Shown here: in pieces, positions 26,053-37,763 of the stretch
How the letters are laid out: each line of letters begins with the position of its first letter
Numbering within the stretch: position 1 is the first letter of the stretch
Origin: Setaria digitata
Taxonomy: Eukaryota > Nematoda > Chromadorea > Rhabditida > Setariidae
Direction: 5' to 3'
DNA length: 64,000 nt
Assembly: GCA_003640385.1 (NCBI GenBank)
Contig: RCAB01000236.1
Span: 1 to 64,000 of the forward strand
The notes under the pieces: model-generated
What the model was told of the DNA's origin: nothing
Seen by the model: the letters and a program-made list of their open reading frames with translations, nothing else
Database searches by the model: none
Program-made: the position numbers and the translations under genes

Positions 26053-26265
26053 AATTTGGCCATTTTAATTGGAAATGCTTTCATGCAAGGTAAATTGGCC
26101 ATTTTTGTTGGCACTACTTTTGAGCAATTTGGCCATTTTAATTGGAAATGCTTTCATGTAAGGTAAATTGGCCATTTTTTTTTTTTTGGTACTACTTTTA
26201 GGCAATTTGGCCATTTTAATTGGAAATGCTTTCATGTAAGGCAAATTGGCGATCTTATTTGATAC
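26053..26265. repeat. Minisatellite directly 3' of lysozyme gene
   Basis: Imperfect tandem copies start at 26053, 26126 and 26204 (periods 73 and 78; the third is partial). The unit begins AATTTGGCCATTTTAATTGG, includes GCTTTCATGTAAGG and a second AAATTGGCCA, and varies in the length of an internal poly-T. It starts just after the lysozyme stop codon. Confidence 0.88.
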
Positions 26266-29200
26266 TAACTCTGAAGTAATGTAAACAAGAGAAAATAATC
26301 AAATGTGACAACATCAATTTCAAATTTTATTAATCATAAATCACTTGGATTTTACGAGTTTTAAACGGAAAGTAGATATTATGATCCTGTTTGATTAATT
26401 TAATGTTTAATTAATTTAAATGCATGTTAAAGAAAGAGAAATTTCTTCGTTTCGTTAATATTTAAGGAAGAAATTGCTTTTTTTTTTTTTTTGGGAGCGA
26501 AAATTAGTGATTTTCAAATTGATCATTATTTTCATTTTTTTTAACGTGAGTGTGCCTGCTACTGTTTTACATTTACATTATGGAATATTTTAACTTTTAA
26601 AGAATTTTTGACTATAGAACAGTGATTTTAATGAGTTTTAATTCTGCTGGAAAGAACAAATCGAGGTTTTTTTGATTGACTTTGAAATTATTGTGTCAAC
26701 TAAAAATTAAAAAATTTTAATTAAAAGTGTGTTTTTTTAAGTAGAGTAATGCTAAGACTTTAAGAGAAGCTGTGTAGCTATTTTAACAAGTGAATTAGCA
26801 ATATATTAATTGTATATCAGAACTCGATCAGTAGCAAATTCATGGCATTAAAAATACAGATCAAAATTTTAATGCTTAAATTATTGATTGAATCGGCGAG
26901 AATTTTCACATAATTAATTTCAATATTAATTGTTATTCTTTCTACTTTCTTGATCAAACATTCGCAGTTTATCGTTATGAGTTCATCATGAGCAGTTCAT
27001 CTCAAATACCAAAATATCTTGTTGAATTGCATAAAAATTAAATAAAACTGAACAGTTCAATTAATTAGCTACCTCACATTTACCTATAATTATGCAAAAA
27101 GAAAAAAAAAATTTTTTTTTTTTTTGATGGTTACGAGTAAACTAAATGAGCTGTGAGCAATAATATTAGAATGAATGGAAGATAGAAAAATAAAACAACT
27201 GAAAATCTTGCTTAGATTCTGCTATTTTGTAATTTTAGAAAAAAAAAAAAAAAGAATATGAGCTTGTGAGGCACCTGAACTTTGCTTACTTTATTGAAGT
27301 AAATTATAGTACAGCTAATGAGCTAAAGACATCAAATTGTTTCCAGCTTGCGATGCTGACAAGAATCTTTTCAAATAATTCTCGTTAATATTTAATTTAA
27401 TTCAGTAATAAATGGTTTCAATGTGCTATTGCTAAGAAAAGGAAAAGGAAAAAAAAAGAAAAAAAAAAGACAGTTCATAGTCATAGTGAAGTTAAAATTA
27501 AGTGAACAGATTTGACATTTACAATTAATATATTGCGATAGTTTTCTTCTTATTCATAATTTTGTTTAATTTCTTCTTTTTTTTTTTTTTCTTTTTTCAT
27601 AATCATAAACATTCATGATTCATTACAAATGCATACGTCATGGATGGAGAGAAAATTTACGATTAAATGAAAAATGTTTGAAAATGATTATTGATATTGA
27701 TAACAGTTGATGAAAATCCAATTAGTTCAGTCATTCTTGCAAAAAAAAAAAAAAAAAAAATTAAACAAAAAAAAAAAAAGAAAAAAGCTGAAATACTACC
27801 ATGAAATATGAGAGATTGTAAGAAGTCTTCATATTTAAGAAACTGTCAAATTTGAAGAAACGATCTTTTTCGTGATCTGAATTCCTCTCGAATGATTCAG
27901 CTCCTGTATAGATCAGAGAAATTAGTGCCTTTGAATTAGAAATTAATTAATATGCACTATGTTTCACACACTAAACCCAATAATAAGATGAATGTCATTT
28001 GAGCAGTCATTAATTAACAGAAGTGCACAGCTACGCTAGAAAATATGAAAATATTTGACAAAAAATTCGAATAACTTAACCGGTCAATTCATGATTCTCT
28101 TGTGACAGTACTGGTGGAGACTAGAATGTATAATGAGCAAATAATGCTGATAAATTTTATTTCATTTATTTATTTTTTTGGAGCATTTTCATCATCCAAA
28201 AAAAAAAAAAATTAATGGTCAAGTAAGAAATTAACATTAACAACATGAAAGAGCTCTGTTAGCATTTCGATGGAAAAAAAAAATTAGTCCAATTAAATGA
28301 ATCAAAACTAGTAAATTTGTTTAAATTGATAGAAAACTGGAAGTACCGGAATAAAAATTCACATTTTACTCTCCAAAAAGTGTAGAAACCGACATTCTCC
28401 TTACTTCTCTTACGTATCATAGTATCAAAAAAATATATTCTGCGTAAAAAAAAAAAAAAAAAAAAATAAACAGAAGCTTATTATGTTGAGAATGATTTTC
28501 AGAGATCAATCATTTGAAAACCTGCACAGAAAAAAATGCGGAAGAACAACAACTGATCATCTTTTGACCGAAAAAAAAAAGATTAAAAAGAAAAAACTGA
28601 TCTTCTTAGTTTCAATTTCGACAATATAACAAGGCATCAACAAAATGTATGGGATATAATATAACAGAATAGCTTTACGTTAAGAACTTTTTAAGGATAA
28701 CTCTGATAAAATGAATAAAAATTTAACACCAAATAAAATAAAAATCAATCAGGTGAATAAAAGCGACAAAAAGTAGGAAATAATATTGTCTCAAATAATT
28801 GTGAATAAAAATCCAGAGAATAAATTAAGCCTCATGGCCTTCCATAAGAAATAAAATCCTTAAATTATGCATCTCAAATAAAGAAAATGAAATCTTTTCC
28901 ACATCTTTGGGAGATGAAAGTAAACTGCATTGATAAGTATAAGTAAAAATTCATCTCAGATAACTTTGTTCAGTTTAATTCCGTAGCACCTGCGGATTCT
29001 TGTTCCCAAGTATTGAATTTTTGTGTGAGCACTTCACATCACGTAAAAGAAATCAAAACAACTAAAGAAAATGGAATATTAATACAAGGAGTTATACCGA
29101 ACACAGATAACAAAAGTTTTGGAATTTAACTCATAAGAATGACAAAGAAGTGATAAACGGTTCAGGCATGAATTTATTATAGTCACAACAGAGTCCTGAT

Positions 29201-29416
29201 GAAAGACAAATTCAGTTTGTACCGGATATTCAACAACCGTGGTAAAATTCACTATTTTCAGAACTTTTTCAAATGCAAACAAGTTTGGCACAAATCCAAA
29301 ACCCTCCTCATGGAGTTTTTAAAATATAATTTACTACCTTAACTTGATGGGCGATTAAAAAATTACAGCACAGCTTCATTTCTGAAAACGATTCACTTTG
29401 TCTCTTTAAACCTGAA
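26266..29416. other. Intergenic region between convergent lysozyme and TBL2 genes
   Basis: No coding region is recognised. The DNA is very AT-rich with many A and T homopolymers (for example near 26478, 27117, 27740, 28446). The 3' UTRs of both neighbours presumably lie at its edges. A minus-strand AATAAA (29178-29173) could be the TBL2 polyadenylation signal. Confidence 0.45.
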
Positions 29417-32400
29417 TTAAAAGAATTGAAAAGGAGTAAGTGCTTGCTTGGCTTCATGTAGCTGTTCTTCAAGACGTCGTTTTCTGCTATTTTCACGAGT
29501 TTCTTGTATAGCTTTTTCCAACCAGATTACATTACTATAAAATTCGGCAACATTATGAAATATTCTAATAAATCGATCACCACAGCTTGCTATCATTTTT
29601 CCGCATGAGCTCATCCGTAGACGATTGATCGGCTTGTCGTGTACATCCAAAACTAAACATGTTGACCCAATCAAGAGAAAGCTTATAGCTACCAATTCAT
29701 TAAACTATTATCTGGTCTATATTAATATCGCAAACTATACGATATCGTTTCTCAATATACAACTTCTAATGGTCATTCTCAGATACTTAACAAAATTTCT
29801 TCGATGATATAAAACCGATCTTTTAAAAAAAATTGGTTTAAAAAACCTACGTGCTAAAGATGTAATAATAACACAGACAGAAATTAACTATTAAATTATA
29901 TAGAGTAATTTCAAATGATGATCACAATTACTCTTAAAGCATACTCATTTTAAATTCTTTTTCGGGCTGCAAAGTGCTGTACAGACGTATATGGCGACTA
30001 GCTGATATGGCAAAACTATTTCCTGATGGACTCATTGCTACTTTGACTGATTCGGGAGGAGCATTTTTTAGCACTTCAAATTCGCCGCTGCAATATGATA
30101 AATTTATTTTAGTAATAATTTAGGAAGTAAATTACATAAAAGTCTTTTCCCAAACCTGGCAATAATCTTAGTTTCTTCGCCCTGTGAATAACGCACATCA
30201 GTATTGTAGATTTTCCAAGTTCCATCCTTAGATGCTGTGACACATCGTGTTGAACCCTGATCGAAAGCAAAGGAGTAAACACCAGAACTGTGACCCTAAA
30301 AAAAAAAAACATATGGTCGAAAATCTCAAGTATCCCACGTTACTTTTATAGCAAGCATCTACTTAATATTAATTAATAATGAAAAATAAGAATATTCAGT
30401 TTATCGATCCAGCAATCATGTTACTGATGCTCTCCATTTCAATTACCCACTTCTATGTTAATGTGTTATAATTTAAAAAGCCTTTTTTTTCATGAAAACA
30501 AGAAAAAGAGAACTGGAAGAATTTTTCATAATCTAGATAACAATGAATTATAAACCAATACGAGTAAATTGGTACCTTCAGTTCAAAAGCTTTTTTCACA
30601 TCTTGAAAGTTTCCTTGACGATCAAATAATACCTAAAAGAAATTTCCGGAACAGTGAACTTAGATTCTACTTCTGCTTTTGAAATTACAAAAAGAAAATG
30701 AATTATAGTAGCGACCAACCTCAAAAACAAAAACATCGGGTGTAAAACCACTTGCTCCGATAAAGCGGGCACATGGAGATATACATGCCTCATATAGAAT
30801 GTTCAACTTTAGCTCAATCGTTTTGAGGATTTCTCCATGAATGCTGTATATTACAAGCTGATTATCGGCTGATGCTGATATCACAAATCTCCCTATGCGA
30901 AATATTATTATATTTTTGAAGCAGTACATTGTTAATTTCAGGACAGTCGACAAAATAATATTAGATCTCCGCAAAACAAAATATAGCCCTTAATCAAAAA
31001 TTCAAACATAGAAATTATTAGAGATATGAATTCATAATAATCAATGAGATTGAAAAATTATAAAGAAAATAATATATAATATTCACACTTCTTTCCAATA
31101 GCTATATTAATATTACTTACACTTATTTATCCACTTATATTCAAAATTGCCGTACTTAAGTGTTTGCTCATAATATTAAATTATTTATGCACTAGTACAG
31201 GTTAAGATATGTTCTATTACCGTCTCAAAATAACTCCATATGTTTCATCATTCACAGTTAGCCAGAAGTAATCATACTTACCATTACAGGCAATTCCAAT
31301 ACTGCTAATATCTTTAGCATGGACAACCGGGAATTCAACGCTTCCAACAGGTGAAAGTTTGTAACTATGGGTACCTTCTTTCTTTATCATTTTGTAAACA
31401 TCCAACTAAAAAATTCAAGCTGCAGAGAAGAATTTAAACTGCTACATATTTACCCCGTGTGATAGACAAGTGAAGACCTTATTAGCAAAATGCAGACTCA
31501 TAAGGATATTTTTTGAATCCGGAGCAAAAATAATATGACTTGCGTCATCCTCCTCGACACTGCTACGATACAATTTATGCTCACGCTCACCAAAATCCTG
31601 CAAAAAAAAGTACTTTATTAAGCTTAAATTAGTATTTTAATTTATCTCCTTAAGATTTTGATCGTCCTCAATCTGCTTTTAGTGAACTCTTAAACTTTAA
31701 ACCTTTAAATATTTTAAATTTAGAGAAAAGTGGAAAGTGCACTTATGCATTCAAAAAAAAAAATAAATATCACCTCGGACGATCATAAACTGCTGCTTGC
31801 AGACTCATAAAAGAGACAAGCAAAACGTAAAACAACACATTCAACAATGCTTACCCTAACATGCCAGAGGTAGAGTGAACGATCTGAACTAACTGATGCA
31901 AGGTATTTGCCATTAGGAGAAAAATCTAAATCCAAAACATCGTTTACATGTCCTTTCAGTGTTGTAAGAAGCCATGGATGTTCAAATTGTGGTGCCCGCA
32001 TCTGAAAATAGGAGGAAAGATTTTTTTTCAATGCAAATAAGTTAAAAAATGATTGCACTCCCATAAACCTTCAACGTAATGAACTACCTGTTTAACTGTG
32101 TTCTATACTAAGTATTATATCAGAATTTTTGCACATTTTAACTTCGATTCCTAATCTTGTAAGCTAACCAAAACTAAATGCAGCAAACTTTGTTAGTTTT
32201 TCGCTTCGTCTCTCTCCTTATATCTTTCCAGAAAGAATCAAGTTTATTTTCTTTCAGATTTTCATTCCCATCTTGCTCTGAATTCGCGGAATCTAAAGAA
32301 AAAGGAAAAACTTTTAACAATTATAACCACTTTCTTTTACTTTATCAACAAAATTTTCGGAAATAATAAACTACGCCTAACTTTTGCACAGTTCAAACCA

Positions 32401-33033
32401 TAAAGACCACTTAAAGTGAGTAATACAATCTCTACTACACAATTAACTCTTTTCGATTTCCCAGTTCTGCTCTGTTGTTAAATACTGCAGCTTTTTCCAA
32501 AATAATATAAATATTTTTCACTGCTTAAGAGAAACAATATTCGACGAAGTATAAAATATTCAAAATATGAAATAATATATTCAAAAATAACTGATATTCC
32601 ACCGATGCTAGTAAACAGACAAAGCAGTGGTAATTTAAAAACAGGTTATTAAAGAATGGTGAACAAATTCGTAATTGAGATATTCATTAATGAGCAAGTA
32701 AACTGGAAATNCAATGGTGAACAAATTCGTAATTAAAATATTCATTAATGAGCAAGTAAACTAGAAATTTTTAAATAAATAACCTTTTCTTTCCTGCTGT
32801 CTCTTCTCGTCTGTATCCNGAATGGTGAACAAATTCGTAATTGAGATATTCATTAATGAGCAAGTAAACTGGAAATTTTTAAATAAATAACCTTTTCTTT
32901 CCTGCTGTCTCTTCTCGTCTGTATCCCATCTCAACCATACAAACAGCGCAATAATAAAAGCAGTTACTCCGGAAAATAAAATAAAAAAATATGCAACATA
33001 TTCCGGTCCCAAATCATCCTCTGTCGATATCAT
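29417..33033 (-). CDS. TBL2: Transducin beta-like protein 2 (TBL2) orthologue
   Basis: ER-membrane WD40 protein; the vertebrate protein is reported to work with the PERK arm of ER stress. Ten exons: 33033-32892, 32292-32189, 32001-31855, 31597-31454, 31405-31282, 30892-30720, 30632-30576, 30295-30156, 30087-29945, 29652-29417; 469 residues (human about 447). An N-terminal transmembrane helix lies at about 13-36 (YVAYFFILFSGVTAFIIALF). A basic linker follows, then WD repeats marked by LKGHVNDVLDLDFSPNGKYL, GRFVISASADNQLVIYS, SPCARFIGASGFTPDVFVFE, GHSSGVYSFAF with ASKDGTWKIY, and SSCGKMIASCGDRFIRIFHN. The C-terminal helix (ENSRKRRLEEQLHEAKQAL) matches the family end. The fourth exon could instead end 36 bases earlier in the same phase. 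The end of exon 1 is partly repeated at 32784-32818 because of the N-flanked duplication. Confidence 0.93.
32655..32927. repeat. Triplicated segment around Ns at 32711 and 32819
   Basis: Three copies of one sequence are separated by single Ns: 32655-32710, 32713-32818 and 32821-32927. The second differs at a few bases (for example GTAATTAAAATA versus GTAATTGAGATA). The second and third copies include the end of TBL2 exon 1 and its donor; only the third connects to the rest of the exon. Confidence 0.87.
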
Positions 33034-34237
33034 GTTGGTTATTTGAGTCTTAAAAACGATAAATGATAATCTTTTGAGTAAAAAAGAAAAAAGGTGACAA
33101 ATGACTAATTAATAAATGACTTCTTCTGGGTTCACAAATTTCTGGAAAAAACACTTTCTTTGTTTAGAAATGTTCAGTAAAATATTGGCTCTAATCTCAG
33201 TTTGATAAAAAAAAAAAAAAATGCATATAACTTATCCCATGGTAAAATGGAGAAATACCACATAGGCAGAGGTTAGAGCAATCAGAAATTACAACTAGTA
33301 CATAGTAAAAATAGAACTGTAGATGCTTAAAACATGTAAATGAACTGAATGAATAAATAAGACGAAAAATTAAAAAATAATAAACAAACAAACAAAATAA
33401 AAAAATAAACAAAAAACTTTCAAATTGCAGAGAATGGTGCTTATTAAATTACTGGGCAAGATTAGTGCTGCAGACAAATCAAAAGTACGAATTGCGGTTG
33501 GGTGTCGAAATGCAAAAGTGGCACAACTGCACCTAAAAATCTTCGTCATTAACTAGTGAAGTTTTAATGAGTGACAGGGAGGGAGTGGAAGAAGAATTCA
33601 CTTAATTGCCTGACCTTTTTTTTTTTCCCCTTTTCACCATTACTGAAAGTGATATCAGTTATTAGTCCTTAATCTGTTTGGAATTTAAATTAAGCGTGAA
33701 ATTTTCCCATATGACACGTCATCTTCAACTGTACAAAATGTCAATGCCTGAAATAAGATGTAAGAATACGTGAATTAGAAAGTTACTTTACGTAGAAGTT
33801 GAATTTGGAACATTTCACTAATGCAAATCGTCAAAATATGTTTAAAATAGGTTGCTAATTGTTAGCTAAAATTCTCGGATCAATGTTTAATGGGGCCCAT
33901 ATACTTGTTTTCACGGAAGGCGTCTGAAATTTAGATCTTTTACGCTGTGAAAAACTGCCATGCAACGTGGGCACTTTGCTTCATTCATTCTTCTGGTTTT
34001 TTTTTGGAGAGATGCGTGTATGAATGAAGCATGAAAAATTTAGAAAGAGATAATTGCTACGTATGAGAGAGAAAAGGAAATTACGTTTTTTACGCTTAAT
34101 GGAATCCATAAAACGTGTTATGCAGTTGTGGAGTACATACATATACGTGGCACATTTGACGATGAAAGATGAACAATGGAGAGTTAAGGTCATGGTAAAA
34201 TTATGCTTCAGGAACCAAATTCAGATTCGCTGGTTGA
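33034..34237. other. Divergent intergenic region between TBL2 and RER1
   Basis: No coding region is supported. A minus-strand TTTTTAAG just upstream of the TBL2 ATG and a plus-strand GCTTCAG (ending 34211) 26 bases before the RER1 ATG are possible trans-splice acceptors. Overlapping ORFs on both strands near 33980-34250 have no recognisable product. Confidence 0.45.
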
Positions 34238-36047
34238 ATGGAGGATTCTAGCGACCTCCGTGATCGACCAAATATTGTGTCACGTTTCTTCTCAAGTCTA
34301 GCTGTGGTTTGGTTTTTAGTTTCTTTTATGTTCTTGTTTTCAAATTTTAAGTTTTTTTTTTTTGAAAAATTGTAATACAGTAAGATGAAAATGGAACTTT
34401 CTTGCACGTNATTTTTGAATTTTAAGTTTTTTTTTTGAAAAATTGTAATACAGTAAGATGAAAATGGAACTTTCTTGCACGTCCGTATATCACGTCCGTA
34501 TATCCGTATATTTGTATTTTCTAGAAATATCAGTATTACTTGGATAAGTTAACGCCATACGCTTCAGTTCGGTGGGGAATTGCGATTGCCTTCATTATCA
34601 TTTTTCTTTGGCGAATCATCGAATTACAGGCTGGTATTTTATTCTTCCAGACTTTTGAGTTTTAGTTTATGTTATTTTTGTGATAGAGAAAGAAGCCAGT
34701 AGAAATATGTCAACTTTATTTATCAGTAATCCAGCTGGAATGGTTTTACAGTGGTATCTTCATCCGATGTGTAAATTTTCTTTCATTATAGTTATGCTAC
34801 TTTAGATACTTAGATCGCTCTTCTATACTTTCACATATCGCCTCTTTTAGGGTTTCTACATTGTTACTTACGCGCTTGGGATTTATTATTTAAATTTGTT
34901 CCTTGCATTTCTGACACCAAAAATTGATCCAGCACTTGATTTTGAAAGCGAAGGTGAGTAAATAATCTTTATTTATTTCTAGAAGTTCAATTACTGATCG
35001 ACGCTGTATTAACGGATATTTGCTGGAGTATGGCAGTTTTTTTTTGATTCTCTTGTTATAGTGTGATATATGCTGCCTAGTACAAGGATTTTTCTTTTAA
35101 ACTTTCCTTTAAAAAAGTAAGATTCGAAATTTGTTATCAAGTAAATCGTTTTAGATGAAGATGGACCAACTTTACCGTCTAAGGGAACTGAAGAATTTCG
35201 TCCATTTATGAGGCGTTTACCGGAATTTAAGTTTTGGTATGTTTCGCTTCTATTTTCAACGAATGTATATCACGAAAAATTCAGTAGCGTTGTGGCGGGA
35301 AAACTAGATATCACTTTTCAAATGCAGAAATATTTTACATTTAACTAGATGCAGTTTTTAGCAGCTTATCGATAAGGTATGATCACTTCATTTTGAGAAA
35401 AGTTTTTCAGTCTGGAAAAGTGGGATCAGTTGGTTTTTTTTCTTTTTTTTTTTCAGGTATTCAGCCACTAAGGCAACAATTGTTGCATTTATATGCACAT
35501 TTTTTGAAATATTCAATGTTCCAGTTTTTTGGCCCATACTCGTCATGTATTTCATCGTTTTAACTTGTCTCACTATGAAACGACAAATTATGGTATAGTT
35601 TTATCTTGGAAAAAGAAGGTCCTCATTATGCTGGTATTGAAAATAGTTGAAAAATGGAAGTAAAATACAAGAAGGATATTCAAATTCCATGATTGCTGTG
35701 ATTCTTATGATTTAATCCGGTCATTTAACCCAGTTTTTCTAGTGCTACTAAGTAGTATTCCTTTTTCCTGAGACTCAAGGGGTTATAATCGACTTTCTTC
35801 AGTTATATGATTTTCATTTTTTGATTTTATTTTCTTTCTGATAATGAATATTAGATGAGTTCTGGTAATCCTTTATCTTTTGTGGTTTTTCTACCTTTCT
35901 ACATAATCATCTTTTTTTTTATGTAGCTGGAGATTTTAATGTATAGGTCCATTTCAGCATATGATAAAATATCGCTACATACCGTTTACCACAGGAAAAC
36001 CTCGGATGCGTGGAAAAGAAGATTCCGGTGTGGTTGTGCAAGGCTAG
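34238..36047 (+). CDS. RER1: RER1 early-Golgi retrieval receptor
   Basis: Four-helix membrane protein that returns escaped ER membrane proteins and unassembled subunits from the early Golgi. Six exons: 34238-34303, 34525-34629, 34851-34953, 35155-35236, 35457-35592, 35958-36047; 193 residues (human 196). The protein starts [20 protein letters not shown]. Family landmarks are [83 protein letters not shown] and [10 protein letters not shown]. The join of exons 2 and 3 must occur right after CAG at 34629 to keep the conserved ELQ-GFYIV, and the intron there begins GC (34630-34631), a rare GC-AG intron. Intron 1 contains an N-flanked duplication. Confidence 0.96.
34343..34482. repeat. Direct duplication around N at 34410 (assembly join)
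   Basis: About 67 bases ending GCACGT before the N recur after it (34411-34482), differing mainly in poly-T length. It lies in RER1 intron 1. A short CACGTCCGTATAT repeat follows. Confidence 0.85.
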
Positions 36048-37763
36048 TGCCTACATACTACTTCGTCTGTATGTGTCTCTCAGTTCTATCAGTTCTGATG
36101 TTTCAGGCAGTTCTTCACTCTTTTAGTTTAATTTTTAAACGTTGATGGCTGCTTAACTCACCATATACAATTACTTATGAATTTGTTTATCTGGCACTCG
36201 CAGTTAAAGCGAAACTCTAGCTTGGTTTGAAATGTTTTTCGGAATGATGTAAATCCTTTTCTTTTTTAATGGTGTCCTGCATATATGCGTAATCTTAATG
36301 CTTTTCGCTCGTGTAATCGCTTTTTTTTCCATTTTTTAATTTTTAATTTTTTTTTTTTAACGATTATATTAGTGTTGAAAAAGAACCTGAAGACGAAAGG
36401 GCATATTTGTGCTGAGGATTACTGGAATATTTAGCGCAACTTATGTCCCTAAAAGTTTTAAATTGTTAATTGAAACTTAAAAACTTCTGTGATCAAGTGA
36501 AAAGTTTTTGTTTTCAGCTGAAACTGCTGTGATTTGAATGAACGTTGCATAACCAGAATACGATGCTTCTTTTTGACTCTTAACGGCGGACAATTTCTTC
36601 TCCAGATATGTTGAAAAGGAACTGCCTTCGTTTCACAAAAATTTCTAATTTTATTATTCATTCCTTTATCCCACAATAGCATCAGTAAGCAGTGCTCGCT
36701 ATTTAAGTTATAGTGCAATCTTAGCCTTGTTATCACCAGACATCGATGTTGTTATTGTTTGTGCCGAAGCCACTAATATTTTTGTTTAATTTTAGCGAGA
36801 ATTCGAATTTTTATTCTTATATAGGATTTTGGTGAACTTCACTTGTTGATATTATTTAGTTAGTCTTATGGCTTAAATATAGTTAGAGAATGCATATATT
36901 TTAGGTAATTTGTTTTTTTAAAATATTTCACTTTTTCCATAAAGAAGGGACATTTTAATACCGATTATCAATTTAATTCCGTGAGCAGAATAACAGTATA
37001 TTAAATACATTAGATGAGAATAGGGTAGAAATATGTAAGGATCTTGTCTCTTATTGAAAAGTAATGGTATACTAGATTACTTGAAATTATTTTTCTATTC
37101 AAGCGATAATGGCACTTACCGATGCAGTGTTCAAATTAAATATTATATGGATAAAATTGTGATCAAACTATCGCTGTATCAGTTTTGTGGCGTATTAAAT
37201 TGTTTTGATATTACAGATCTTTGGTGGAAAAATAATGTCGCGTGAACAAATGATTATAATTAGCATCTCTAATATTTTCTTTCGTTTTTGTTTAATATTT
37301 ATCATTTTGACATACGGCATAAATTTTCGTTCTGCCGAGCATTCCTCCTATTAATTACTATTTGTAAAGCGTCGTTTATCTTTTCGGTAAGCATGATGAT
37401 TGAGTGAAGAGCTACGTTAATTAGTAAAAAGTACCCGCTTTTTTTCGTGATATTTAATAGCAACTGTTGTGTAATAAAGAGGGTAATCTACAAGGGGAGT
37501 TGTAAGATATTTGCTGGATGTTTTTACCTTCGAAAATCCATTTTTGCTTTTTATTTTATATGGGTTAAGCAATTTGTTGCTATTTATTTTCCATATTTAT
37601 TGCAAAAACATCACATAGCCTTTTCTTTTCCCTCTCATCCTGGCCATAGTTAGTTACATTGGATAAATTTTCCTCCCCAATAGCTACGGTACAACACACT
37701 CCACTCTACTGTAAGGAAGTTATTTTACTATAAGTAGTGTAATTGGAATATTTATTGTTACAG
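36048..37763. other. Region between RER1 and EIF3L
   Basis: No coding region is recognised in 1.7 kb between two same-strand genes. It presumably contains the RER1 3' UTR; an AATAAA motif is at 37473-37478. A splice acceptor TTGTTACAG ends at 37763, directly before the EIF3L ATG, which would suit spliced-leader addition. The spacing is long for a typical nematode operon, so co-transcription is uncertain. Confidence 0.4.

Noticed and set aside
36458..36736. 92-codon minus-strand ORF in the RER1-EIF3L gap
   Set aside because: No motif, no conserved family, no splice signals; likely chance.
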